Part shown: positions 19,164-27,816 of the stretch, piece by piece | Numbering within the stretch: the stretch's first letter is position 1 | Layout of the letters: every line of letters starts with the position of its first letter | DNA from: Desulfobacteraceae bacterium 4572_130 | Lineage (GTDB): Bacteria > Desulfobacterota > Desulfobacteria > Desulfobacterales > Desulfobacteraceae | Reading direction: 5' to 3' | Assembly (NCBI GenBank): GCA_002084425.1 | Contig: NBLN01000015.1 | Location: 1-58,043, forward strand | DNA length: 58,043 nt | The notes under the pieces: model-generated | Told to the model about the DNA's origin: nothing | The model's database searches: none | What the model saw: the letters and a program-made list of their open reading frames with translations, nothing else | Made by a program: the position numbers and the translations under genes

Positions 19164-20898
19164 ATCCTTTAATTATTCTGGGAAGAATCATTTGATGCTG
19201 GGGACAAATGGATTTGGGATTTTGATATGCACTTCCAGCAAAAGCAAGTATATATTTTCTAATATCTTTTAAAGACACAAGCTCATCAACAAGCCCTGTT
19301 TTTGCACAAAATAAAGGTCTTGATTTTTCATGATATTTATCTGCTAAATCATTCATTTTATCAACAACACCTTGAAGATCATTTCCAGCTTGTTTTTCTT
19401 TAACAAGCCTTCTTGCATAAGATGCAACAGCAGCTGTTTCACCATGCATTACATATATTTCTGTTGCAGCAGTTCCAAGGGTAAAAGCATTATGCCTGTT
19501 TGCTGTAGGTCCCCCAAGAATATAATGAGCAGCAGCAGAGCCTTTTCTTAACACAACCAGCATCATGGGAATATCTGTTTGCTGAATGGAATATATTAAA
19601 GACTGACCAAGACCAAGGAGTTCTGCTTTTTCTGCTATATCCCCCACATCAATACCTGAAGTATCTTGAAACCATATAATTGGAATTCTATCTCTATTAC
19701 ATAAAGTAACAAATTCATTCATCTTAATTAAGCCCTGTCTGTAAAGCTTGCCTCCAAATCCTGGATAATCAGCATATTCTGGATATCCCTTACCAAGATA
19801 GCCCTGTCTGTTTCCAATACATGCCACTAGGAACCCATCTATTTTGCACAATCCAGTGTACATTTCAGGTCCATAATCTTTTCTAAATTCACTATGCTCT
19901 CCTGCATCAACAAGCCTTGAAAGTATTTGATCAAAGGAATAAATTTTTTTAGGCTCAAGAGGAAGAAGCCGCATTATATCATCTTCTGGATATGCAGGTT
20001 TACAAGGTTTTGTAACCCTAAAAAATTTTGGATTATAGCTTGGAATATCCTTCATATAATCTTTAAGACCATCAAGAACCTGTTCTTCCTTTTCATATAC
20101 ATATCTAAAAAATCCTGTTTCATCATAATGGATTTTAACGGAACCTGGGGGTTTTGCCTTATGCTCCTTTGCCTTTTCTACAAGATGTTCTGCCATTTCT
20201 ACATCAAATCCGCCCTGGGGTGCCATCCCACTTACAATACCTGCACCTCCAACAGCAATATTACAATTTTTATGGGCAAAAAGAATTGTAGGGCTGATAC
20301 TTTGATATCCACCTCCTGCTGGATTTGTTCCATATATTCCTGCAAGAACTGGAATGCCCATTTGTTCAAGCTCTGCATGTCTGAAAAAAGGAGTTCCTGC
20401 ACCCCTGCGGTTTGCATAGAATTTTTCCTGATCAGGCAATTTTGCCCCACTACAATTTACAAGCCAGACAAGGGGAATGTTAAGGCGTTTTGCAAGATCA
20501 GTTACCCTTAAAATATTTTCCGACTGACCAGGCAGCCATGCTCCTGCCATAACCTTGTTATCAAAACCTATAACTACTGCCCATTTTCCTGAAATTTTTC
20601 CAATTCCATCTATAACATTAGTAGTTCCTTCTTCATTATCAGCAGGATTATATAATGTATGCAATGGACACCATGTATCATCAGCATCTAGAAGATATGA
20701 AAGACGCTGCCACACAGTCATCTGTCCTCTTGCATTAATTTTTTCCGTTGAAAAACCAGTGTTTTTAACCTTTTCTACAGCTATTTTAATTTCTTTTTCT
20801 GCTTGAAGTATTTTTTTAATATTTCCTTCAGTTCTTTTAATTTCTCCTTTTTTAAGCTTAACTCCAAAGGCATCCATTTTTTCAAAATATGGTCTCAT
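19162..20898 (-). CDS. gcdA: Glutaconyl-CoA decarboxylase subunit alpha (carboxyltransferase)
   Basis: A 578-residue carboxyltransferase with two crotonase-like halves, close to the length of Acidaminococcus GcdA (about 587) and longer than PCC/MCC beta subunits (about 510). The N-terminal MRPYFEKM, the GAGTPFFRHAELEQMGIPVL and GTNPAGGGY segments, and the C-terminal GSAAAHYILGGP fit this family. It moves CO2 from glutaconyl-CoA to biotin on the carrier, giving crotonyl-CoA. The start is supported by AGGAG. It lies 180 bp downstream of the carrier gene, with a family A repeat in its leader and family B at its stop. Confidence 0.9.
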   Translation of the reverse strand: MRPYFEKMDAFGVKLKKGEIKRTEGNIKKILQAEKEIKIAVEKVKNTGFSTEKINARGQMTVWQRLSYLLDADDTWCPLHTLYNPADNEEGTTNVIDGIGKISGKWAVVIGFDNKVMAGAWLPGQSENILRVTDLAKRLNIPLVWLVNCSGAKLPDQEKFYANRRGAGTPFFRHAELEQMGIPVLAGIYGTNPAGGGYQSISPTILFAHKNCNIAVGGAGIVSGMAPQGGFDVEMAEHLVEKAKEHKAKPPGSVKIHYDETGFFRYVYEKEEQVLDGLKDYMKDIPSYNPKFFRVTKPCKPAYPEDDIMRLLPLEPKKIYSFDQILSRLVDAGEHSEFRKDYGPEMYTGLCKIDGFLVACIGNRQGYLGKGYPEYADYPGFGGKLYRQGLIKMNEFVTLCNRDRIPIIWFQDTSGIDVGDIAEKAELLGLGQSLIYSIQQTDIPMMLVVLRKGSAAAHYILGGPTANRHNAFTLGTAATEIYVMHGETAAVASYARRLVKEKQAGNDLQGVVDKMNDLADKYHEKSRPLFCAKTGLVDELVSLKDIRKYILAFAGSAYQNPKSICPQHQMILPRIIKG

Positions 20899-20916
20899 AA
20901 TTACTCCTGATATTGG

Positions 20917-21085
20917 TTTATATAAAAGAACTTATAATCATTTAATATTCCTTTATATTTTTATATGAAACACTAGGGTCTTTTTTAATTTTTATAAATG
21001 TTTCATGCTTTATTGTGCTGGATAAGGGCACCGCAGTTATTGTAAGGCAAACCAAGAACCCAATCTGCCTTATGGGAGTTATTCA
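20917..21085 (-). repeat. Family A dispersed repeat, copy A5, split by an insertion of about 85 bp
   Basis: On the minus strand the first hairpin is TAAGGCAGATT / GGTTTGCCTTA (11 bp including G-U pairs) at 21043-21075. The second (TAAAGGAATATT...GTTCTTTTATA) is at 20919-20952. Between them lie extra bases with their own ATGAAACA/TGTTTCAT hairpin. The repeat begins at the stop codon of the biotin carrier gene. Confidence 0.75.
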
Positions 21086-21294
21086 ATAATAGCTAGCAGA
21101 TCATCTTCTTCAACTTCATCGCCTTTTCTGGATTTCACGTCTTTAATAATACCGTCACAAGGGGCGAAAACAGGTGTTTCCATTTTCATAGCCTCTATTA
21201 TGAAAATCTCATCATCTTCTTCAATCTTTGTTCCTTTTTCGATATTAACTTTAATAATTTTTCCTGCAAGCGGGGCCAATACATTTTCAGACAT
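21079..21294 (-). CDS. gcdC: Biotin carrier protein of the glutaconyl-CoA decarboxylase
   Basis: A 71-residue single biotinyl domain with the biotinylation motif EAMKM (Lys37). Classical GcdC has a long Ala/Pro linker before this domain; here only the domain is present, which occurs in several Desulfobacterota pump decarboxylases. It carries CO2 between GcdA and GcdB. AAGAGGT precedes the ATG. It is the first gene of the minus-strand cluster. Confidence 0.9.
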   Translation of the reverse strand: MSENVLAPLAGKIIKVNIEKGTKIEEDDEIFIIEAMKMETPVFAPCDGIIKDVKSRKGDEVEEDDLLAIIE

Positions 21295-21321
21295 AAAATT
21301 ACCTCTTAATTTTAATAAATG

Positions 21322-21420
21322 TTAATAACTGTCATAAGGCTATACCTAATTTTAAATTCTTAGTTTGCCTTACAACAAAATATAAAAGAATATTAAATGA
21401 TTATAAGTTCTTTCATATAA
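21322..21420 (+). repeat. Family A dispersed repeat, copy A6
   Basis: The first hairpin arms are AAGGCTATACCTAA and TTAGTTTGCCTT, keeping AAGGC/GCCTT. The second hairpin (AAAAGAATATTAAATGATTA, AGTTCTTTCATATAA) is intact. Confidence 0.75.
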
Positions 21421-21872
21421 ACATTAATCTAATAATATAAAATATTATTTTTTCATATTTTATTAAATAATTCAAATTATATACTAAAATCCATTACTTA
21501 ATTTTCATGCACCTGTAAAAATTCCCACAAAAAAATTTTCTAAAGCATATACACTAATTATTTTATATGGGTGCAATATATTAATAAATCTACAAAGATA
21601 TAGCATTCAATAATTGGAATAACTATATGTTGTATTTTAAAATAGCCTTTTCTAGTTTTGCAACTGCCTGTGATTTTTTTTTATTTTGCTTTATTTTTCT
21701 TAGCTGGTGAATAGGAGCTATACTCTTGAGTATATTAAATATTATTTAAGATTTATCTATAGTTCAAATTCCACAAAAATAAAAACAGAAGAAAACTTAA
21801 ATATAAAAAGAAAATAAAAGTTTTAAAATATTAAATTTAAATTTTAAAAAATACTAAAACAACAATTATCTT

Positions 21873-21941
21873 ATGGAACAACATTATGTTAAAGACATTC
21901 AATAATTACTTCGTAAAATGTTGTTCCATGAAATAATGTCT
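21873..21941. repeat. Interleaved inverted repeats with pseudoknot geometry
   Basis: Arm A, ATGGAACAACAT (21873-21884), is the perfect reverse complement of A' ATGTTGTTCCAT (21918-21929). Arm B, AGACATT (21893-21899), lies in the A loop and is the reverse complement of B' AATGTCT (21935-21941) beyond A'. The order A-B-A'-B' is that of an H-type pseudoknot. Confidence 0.6.
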
Positions 21942-22119
21942 AATAAAATTAATACATAAGAGCCTTGAAATAAGAATTTATGTTAATAATTTTAAAAATA
22001 AATGCCCATGCGATTTGACTAGAAAAATACAATAAATTAAAAAGTATCCAAATTTAAAAAATAATAAAAATAATTTTAACGCAATCATAAAAAATCCAAA
22101 TCTGGAATATAGATGGTAT

Positions 22120-22224
22120 TTATATGAAAGAACTTATAACTAATTAATATTCTTTCATGTTTCCTTGTAATGCAAACTTAAGTACCCAACCCAAAACCAG
22201 ATCTGCCTCATGAAAGGAAGTTGC
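22120..22224 (-). repeat. Family A dispersed repeat, copy A7
   Basis: On the minus strand: TGAGGCAGATCTGG, AAGTTTGCATTACAAGG, then TGAAAGAATATTAATTAG and GTTCTTTCATATAA. It is antisense to the downstream dnaA-like gene. Confidence 0.8.
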
Positions 22225-22323
22225 TGATAGTTTATAGTTAGTATGTTGAAATCATAAAAAAACGATAGTGTACAAAATAACAAGGATAATTTTTACGGCA
22301 CTATCAATATAAAATGGAGTTTT

Positions 22324-23688
22324 ATGAAGTCTTGTTGGAAAAAAATTAAATTAACCATGAAAAAATCTTTGCCTGATCACAGTTATAGAATGTGGATTCA
22401 GCCAATACAATTTATAGAAATAGAAAATAATGTGATCAAATTGTCCTGTTCCAATTTTTTTTCCAAAAATCGAATAAAAACAAATTATCTCACAACGCTT
22501 GAAACTCAGTTTAAAAAACATGGATATAAAAGCATAAAAATTGAATTAACAGTTGAAAATAAAAGAAAAAAAATCAACTCAGCCTCTAAAATTTTATTAA
22601 ATAAAAATTCTCAAAGTTTAAGGCAAAAAACTTTACCGGGATTAAATATAAGATTTGACAGTGGAAGAATGCTTAAAAAAGATTATACTTTTAATGATTT
22701 TGTTGTGGGGGACAACAATAATTTTGCTTATCATGCCTCTCTTGGTCTTGCTAAGGGGGCAAATAATGGAAATAAAGCTCTTTATCTTCTTTCTGGTACA
22801 GGGTTAGGTAAAAGTCATCTATCCCAATCTATTGGTCATTATATTATGTCTCAAAATTTTTCCGAAAAAATATATTATGTAACAGCAGAAGAATTTACTA
22901 ATGAAATGGTATGTTCAATTAAAAATAATACAATTAATGCTTTTAAAGAAAAATATAGAAAAAAATGTGATGTTTTTATTATAGAGGATATTCATTTTCT
23001 TTCTGGTAAAAATGCCACACAAAAAGAACTTGCAATGACTTTAGATTATCTTATGGATGCTGATAAAAAAATTGTATTTAGTGGTTGTTATATTCCGGAT
23101 GATATTCCTAAAATGAACGAGCAGCTTAAATCAAGACTTTCAGTTGGGCTTGTAACAGAAATCGAAGCTCCTGATTTTAAAACAAGAGTTAGAATTCTTA
23201 AAAAAAAGGTAAAAAGTAAAGGTTATAAAATATCCAGGGAGGTTATAGATTATATTGCACAAGAGCTTTGTGATAATGTAAGACAGCTTGAAAATGGACT
23301 TATAAGTATTACAACAAAGGCGAATATTCTAGGGGAAGAAATAAACATTAGTTTTGCAAGAAATGTTCTTTTAAATATTTCTAGAAGAAAAAAAAAAATT
23401 ACTATTGATATTATTAAAAAATTTGTGTGCAAAGAATTTAATATCTCAGAGCAGACAATAGTATCTGCCTCAAGAAAAAAAAATATTGTAAAACCAAGAC
23501 AGATGGCAATTTTTCTTGCACGTAAATATACTGACCAGCCCCTTAAAATAATTAGTAAAAATTTTAATAGATATCATGCTACAGCAATTTATTCTATAAA
23601 TGCCGTTGAAAAGGAATTAAAACAAAAAGGTGTATTTTTTCAACAGATGAATTATCTTTATAAAAAAATTGAAAATGGCAAGGTATAA
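22324..23688 (+). CDS. dnaA: DnaA-family replication initiator (divergent paralogue)
   Basis: A 454-residue protein with the DnaA domain layout: a domain I-like N-terminus (residues 1-75, SYRMWIQPIQFIEI), a short linker, an AAA+ domain and a DNA-binding domain IV. Walker A is GTGLGKS (about 157-163), Walker B is VFIIEDIHF (about 218), and the arginine-finger-like KSRLSVGL is present. In domain IV the PRQMAIFLARK helix is conserved, but the signature normally reading GRDHTTV is RYHATAI, losing the Asp and first Thr that contact the DnaA box. GGAG precedes the ATG. It overlaps nothing but is followed after 2 nt by an oxidoreductase gene, so it is not in the usual dnaA-dnaN context. Confidence 0.88.
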   Translation: MKSCWKKIKLTMKKSLPDHSYRMWIQPIQFIEIENNVIKLSCSNFFSKNRIKTNYLTTLETQFKKHGYKSIKIELTVENKRKKINSASKILLNKNSQSLRQKTLPGLNIRFDSGRMLKKDYTFNDFVVGDNNNFAYHASLGLAKGANNGNKALYLLSGTGLGKSHLSQSIGHYIMSQNFSEKIYYVTAEEFTNEMVCSIKNNTINAFKEKYRKKCDVFIIEDIHFLSGKNATQKELAMTLDYLMDADKKIVFSGCYIPDDIPKMNEQLKSRLSVGLVTEIEAPDFKTRVRILKKKVKSKGYKISREVIDYIAQELCDNVRQLENGLISITTKANILGEEINISFARNVLLNISRRKKKITIDIIKKFVCKEFNISEQTIVSASRKKNIVKPRQMAIFLARKYTDQPLKIISKNFNRYHATAIYSINAVEKELKQKGVFFQQMNYLYKKIENGKV

Positions 23689-23690
23689 AA

Positions 23691-25076
23691 GTGATTTCTA
23701 ATGCTGTTTTTAAAGAATTAAAGAATATAACAAAAAATAATATAACAAAAAAAAAAGAAGACCTCCTTTGTTACTCATATGATGCTACAGGCAGGTCTTT
23801 CCTGCCTGATGCAGTTGTTTTCCCTTCATCCACCAATCAAGTATCAGAAATACTTAAGCTTGCTCAAAAAGAATTTTTTTATGTAATTCCAAGGGGTAGT
23901 GGTTCTGGAATGACAGGAGGAGCATTGCCTGTTATGGGTGGTGTTGTAATGGTTTTTACTCGCATGAACCATATCCTTAAAATTGATAAAAAAAATATTA
24001 TTGCCATTGTTGAACCCGGTGTTATTACGCAGGATCTTCATAAAGCTGTTGAAAAAGAAAAACTTTTTTATCCACCAGATCCAGCAAGTTCTTCTTTTTG
24101 TACAATTGGTGGTAATATAGGTGAATGTGCAGGAGGACCAAGGGCAATCAAATATGGTGTTACAAGAGATTATGTACTAGGACTTGAAGCTGTTCTTGCC
24201 TCCGGGGAAATTATTAAAACAGGAGTGAAAACTGCCAAAGGTGTTGCAGGATATGATCTTACAAGACTGATTGTTGGCTCTGAGGGTACTCTTGCTATTG
24301 TAACCAAAATAATTTTAAAACTTATTCCTCTACCTGAAAAGGTGAAAACTGCAGCAGTTGTTTTTAATTCTATGGAAAAAGCTGTAAGTACTATTTTAGC
24401 AATTATCCATGCAGGCATGGTCCCAAGATGTATTGAATATATGGATAAAGCTTCCATTAATTGTGTTAAAAATGACTTGTCTTTTATTAGTTCTAATTCT
24501 ATTTTTCAAAAGATTGAGGCAATTTTAATTATTGAACTGGATGGTGAGGTTGATCTGGTAGAAAAAAATATAAAAAAACTTGAAAAACTATGTTTTTTTA
24601 ATAATGCATCTGATGTGATTATTGCAAAAAATTCAAGAGAAACACAAAATTTATGGAAGGGACGAAAAGCCTTATCTCCTGCTTTATTTAAGTTTGCTCC
24701 CAATAAAATAAATGAAGATATTGTTGTGCCTATTAATCGAATTCCTGATATGGTTGAAAAAATTAAAGAGATTCAAATAAAGACAAAACTTGTTATTATA
24801 AGTTTTGGACATGCAGGTGATGGAAATATACATTGTAATATCATGTATGATAAAAAAAATGATAAACAAGCATCCCTAGCGAAAATTGCTGTTGATGAGC
24901 TTTTTAATTATACTTTAGAAATTGGGGGAACTATTACTGGAGAGCATGGAGTGGGTATTACTAAAAAAAAATATCTGAATTTAGAAATAGGGCAGACTGA
25001 AATAAAAATAATGAAAAGCATTAAGCAAATATTTGATCCTAGAAATATTCTTAACCCTAGAAAAATATTTATCTAA
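23691..25076 (+). CDS. FAD-linked oxidase, GlcD/D-lactate dehydrogenase type
   Basis: A 461-residue protein with an N-terminal PCMH FAD-binding domain (PRGSGSGMTGGA, GGNIGECAGGPRAIKYG) and a C-terminal FAD-oxidase domain ending GEHGVG...FDPRNILNP. It oxidises a 2-hydroxy acid (glycolate or D-lactate) to the keto acid and usually passes electrons to an iron-sulfur partner (GlcF type), which is not in the window. Translation starts at GTG 23691, two bases after the dnaA-like stop, with AAGG inside dnaA as ribosome-binding site, so it is coupled to that gene. Confidence 0.9.
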   Translation: MISNAVFKELKNITKNNITKKKEDLLCYSYDATGRSFLPDAVVFPSSTNQVSEILKLAQKEFFYVIPRGSGSGMTGGALPVMGGVVMVFTRMNHILKIDKKNIIAIVEPGVITQDLHKAVEKEKLFYPPDPASSSFCTIGGNIGECAGGPRAIKYGVTRDYVLGLEAVLASGEIIKTGVKTAKGVAGYDLTRLIVGSEGTLAIVTKIILKLIPLPEKVKTAAVVFNSMEKAVSTILAIIHAGMVPRCIEYMDKASINCVKNDLSFISSNSIFQKIEAILIIELDGEVDLVEKNIKKLEKLCFFNNASDVIIAKNSRETQNLWKGRKALSPALFKFAPNKINEDIVVPINRIPDMVEKIKEIQIKTKLVIISFGHAGDGNIHCNIMYDKKNDKQASLAKIAVDELFNYTLEIGGTITGEHGVGITKKKYLNLEIGQTEIKIMKSIKQIFDPRNILNPRKIFI

Positions 25077-25101
25077 ACAAGTTTTAATTCTTTTTTTGAT
25101 T

Positions 25102-25323
25102 TTAATGCATTCTAGCTGGAAAAAAATTAAAAGTAAGAATATGTTCAAGAATATCTACTTTAGGATTTTGACTTTTTTCAATTACACATTGGATGGAAGT
25201 AGAACAATATTTTGTACATACTTTATTATATTTGTTAAATTCTCCAAAACAATTAAGCTCATCACTTGAATCATCTTGTAACAATTCATGTGTTATATTT
25301 TGTTTAATCTGTTTTAATTTCAT
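25102..25323 (-). CDS. Possible small cysteine-rich protein
   Basis: A 73-residue ORF with four cysteines in a CX10CX3CX5C pattern (Cys25, 36, 40, 46: ELNCFGEFNKYNKVC, KYCSTSIQC). The pattern resembles small uncharacterised metal-binding proteins in Desulfobacterota, from memory only. GGAG lies about 12 nt before the ATG. It is convergent with the GlcD-like gene in a 768-bp interval otherwise filled with repeats. I do not recognise a function. Confidence 0.45.
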   Translation of the reverse strand: MKLKQIKQNITHELLQDDSSDELNCFGEFNKYNKVCTKYCSTSIQCVIEKSQNPKVDILEHILTFNFFPARMH

Positions 25324-25500
25324 ATTTTTTTAAAACTCCATATTTAAAATATATGTTTAAGGATGATTTTGTCATTTTATAGAATATAATTATAAAATCT
25401 GGAAATAAACACATCAAACAAAAAACTTTTATAAATAAAAAAAAATATCAAAGCATTAGTTAAAAAGCAACTGAAATATAATTATTAATACGAACGAGAC

Positions 25501-25675
25501 CTTTGGCACAAACGCATTTTTTAAAAAAATATCTTTTCCTAATTTTTAATCTAAAAAATATTTATAAATGCCTGTAAACAAGACTTGCTCTCTTTTATCC
25601 AATTTTAGGTTCAAGATATTACTAATACATCTTCACTATAAAATTTGAACGAAATCAACCATTATGCAAAGTTCT
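25501..25675 (+). repeat. Family C dispersed repeat, copy C3 (longest)
   Basis: The head CTTTGGCACAAACGCATTTT is like C1/C2, the middle CTTGCTCTCTTT is like C2, and the tail GGTTCAAGATATTACTAATA, ATACATCTTCACTATAAAAT and ATTATGCAAAGTTCTT matches C4 at 48570. It links partial copies into one family. Confidence 0.75.
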
Positions 25676-25677
25676 TG

Positions 25678-25802
25678 TATTAAATCAATCTTTTTTTATC
25701 TATTTTATATTGTAACCATGAAAGACATGAAATCACACAAAAAGGAATTTATGTTTTTCCATCACTTTTAGTATTTTTATTAGGTTATAGTTTATAATTT
25801 AA
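25678..25802 (+). repeat. Family E dispersed repeat, copy E1
   Basis: TTATCTATTTTATATTGTAA, CCATGAAAGACATGAAATCA and AAAAAGGA aligns with E2 at 54766. The CATGAAAGACATGAAA core resembles a widespread environmental palindromic repeat (ACGAAAGNCACGAAA type), here decayed by C-to-T changes. Confidence 0.65.
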
Positions 25803-25842
25803 CTGAAAAATTTTTACAGAACCATGAATTAATGATACAAAA

Positions 25843-27759
25843 ATGATCATGGAAAAAATATTATCGCAAAAAGTTACAATAATTAATGAATTGGGAATAC
25901 ATGCAAGGCCTGCAGCTATGATCGCAAAAATCGCATCAAATGCTCAAAAGCTTGTATGGATTGAATATGATCATGCTATGATAGATGCATCAAATATTAT
26001 TGATATACTCAGATCACAATCTATAGAAATTATTATAAAAGGTATAACTGGTTCACCTGGTATTTGTATAGGAAAAGCATATATAGTTGATCGTGAAGGT
26101 GTAAATATTATAAAAAAATATTGTATATTAAGCCCCAGTATTAAACAGGAAATAAATCGTTTTAAAAATGCTGTTAAAAAAGCAAAGGATGAACATGCTT
26201 TAATAATTAAATCTCTTAATAATGATTTAAGCTCACATATTAATATTCTTGAAACTCATATGGTTCTATTTAAAGATAAAATGCTTTATAAAAAAACCAT
26301 TGATACAATATATAATGATAAAGTAAATGCAGAATGGGCACTAAAAAAAGTAGTAGATCAAGCAAAATTCATGTTTCAAAAAATTGATGACCCATATCTT
26401 AAATCAAGGGTTACTGATATTGTGCAAGTTGCTGAACAAATTATGCGTTATCTTATTGGTGCCCAGGATGTAAAAATTTCAGACATTAATAAGCGTGTTA
26501 TTCTTGTTGCTCATGATCTTTCTCCTGCAGATACAAGTCAGATTAATCTTAAACGAATTAAGGGTTTTGTTACTGATCTTGGTGGTAAAGATTCCCATAC
26601 AGGTATTATTGCAAAGTCATTAAAAATACCATCTGTTCTTGGCCTTGAAAAAGCAACAACATCTGTAAAAAATGATGATATTCTTATAGTAGATGGAACA
26701 ACAGGTGTTATTATAATAAACCCCTCAGAAAATACACTTTTTAAATATGAAGAAAAAAGAACAAACTATGATAAATATATAGCGTTGCTTGCTAGAAATA
26801 ATCACTTGCCTGCTGTTACTGTTGATGGAAAAAAAATAACTCTTATGGCAAATATTGAACTTGTTGAAGAAGCTGTTTCAGTAATAGATAATGTTGCAGA
26901 CGGAGTTGGACTTTTTAGAACAGAATTCCTTTATCTTGACCTTAAAAGATTCCCAACTGAAGAAGAACTTTTTAATAAATACAAAGAGTTACTAGATCTT
27001 TTAACACCAAAGCCTGTAACTATAAGAACGCTTGATATTAATGGGGATAAAGTAGTTTTTTATTTGAATTCAAAGGAAGAAACAAATCCTGCCCTGGGTT
27101 TAAGAGGTGTAAGATTTTGTCTTAAAAGAACTGAAATATTTATAACCCAGATAAAAGCTATATTAAGAGCTGCATCCTTTGGTAACATAAAACTTTTAAT
27201 TCCAATGATATCATGTGTTGAAGAAATTAATGATGTTAAAAAAAATATTGCAAAGGCTGTTATTGAGCTTAGAAAAGAAAACAAAATTTTTAATGATAAT
27301 ATACCACTTGGCATTATGATAGAGGTACCCTCTGCAGTGATTATGGCTGAAGAATTTGCCCAAAATGTAGATTTTTTCAGCATAGGAACTAATGATTTAA
27401 TCCAGTATTCTCTTGCAATAGATAGAAAAAATAGACAAGTAGCTCATTTATACCAAGCTTTAAATCCTGCTATTATTAGAATGATAAAAAAAGTAATGGA
27501 TGCTGCAAAAAAAAATGGTATAGATGTTACAATATGTGGTGAAATGGCTGGAGACCCAGTAAATATTCCTATTTTAATGGGTCTGGGGCTTAAAGAACTT
27601 TCAATGAATTCTGGTTCAATACCTATTGTTAAAAAAATTATTAGGAATCTTGATTCCAGGGAAACAGAAAAAATAGCCAGCAAAATTTTAAAAAAAAATA
27701 CTGTTTCTGAAATATCAAATCTTTTACAAAAAAAATATAAAAGTTTAATGCAAGCATAA
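25843..27759 (+). CDS. ptsI: PTS enzyme I with an N-terminal truncated HPr domain (HPr-EI fusion)
   Basis: A 638-residue protein. Residues 8-58 are HPr sequence with the phosphorylatable His20 in ELGIHARPAA and the DASNIIDIL strand-helix region. HPr then stops and enzyme I begins at about residue 66 (KGITGSPGICIGKA). The last beta strand and C-terminal helix of HPr, about 25-30 residues, are missing. Enzyme I is complete, with active-site His252 in GGKDSHTGI, the PEP-binding FRTEFLY and the C-terminal CGEMAGDP. HPr and EI are normally separate neighbouring genes, so this looks like a deletion fusion; whether the HPr part accepts phosphate is doubtful. An ATG at 25849 is the alternative start; neither has a good Shine-Dalgarno. 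Confidence 0.9.
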   Translation: MIMEKILSQKVTIINELGIHARPAAMIAKIASNAQKLVWIEYDHAMIDASNIIDILRSQSIEIIIKGITGSPGICIGKAYIVDREGVNIIKKYCILSPSIKQEINRFKNAVKKAKDEHALIIKSLNNDLSSHINILETHMVLFKDKMLYKKTIDTIYNDKVNAEWALKKVVDQAKFMFQKIDDPYLKSRVTDIVQVAEQIMRYLIGAQDVKISDINKRVILVAHDLSPADTSQINLKRIKGFVTDLGGKDSHTGIIAKSLKIPSVLGLEKATTSVKNDDILIVDGTTGVIIINPSENTLFKYEEKRTNYDKYIALLARNNHLPAVTVDGKKITLMANIELVEEAVSVIDNVADGVGLFRTEFLYLDLKRFPTEEELFNKYKELLDLLTPKPVTIRTLDINGDKVVFYLNSKEETNPALGLRGVRFCLKRTEIFITQIKAILRAASFGNIKLLIPMISCVEEINDVKKNIAKAVIELRKENKIFNDNIPLGIMIEVPSAVIMAEEFAQNVDFFSIGTNDLIQYSLAIDRKNRQVAHLYQALNPAIIRMIKKVMDAAKKNGIDVTICGEMAGDPVNIPILMGLGLKELSMNSGSIPIVKKIIRNLDSRETEKIASKILKKNTVSEISNLLQKKYKSLMQA

Positions 27760-27816
27760 ATAATCTAAATTAAAAATATAAATTAACTGCAAGAAAAAAG
27801 AATTAAAAAATAAAAT

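Larger units (their letters stand above)
21295..22323. other. Long intergenic region between gcdC and dnaA
   Basis: This is 1,029 bp with no supported gene. It contains family A copies A6 (+) and A7 (-) and an unusual interleaved inverted repeat (21873-21941). I found no canonical TTATCCACA DnaA boxes, so nothing visible marks it as oriC despite the downstream dnaA-like gene. Confidence 0.6.

Noticed and set aside
21295-22323. oriC upstream of the dnaA-like gene
   Set aside because: No TTATNCACA boxes were found, no dnaN or rpmH neighbours, and the region is explained by repeats; GC skew could not be computed.
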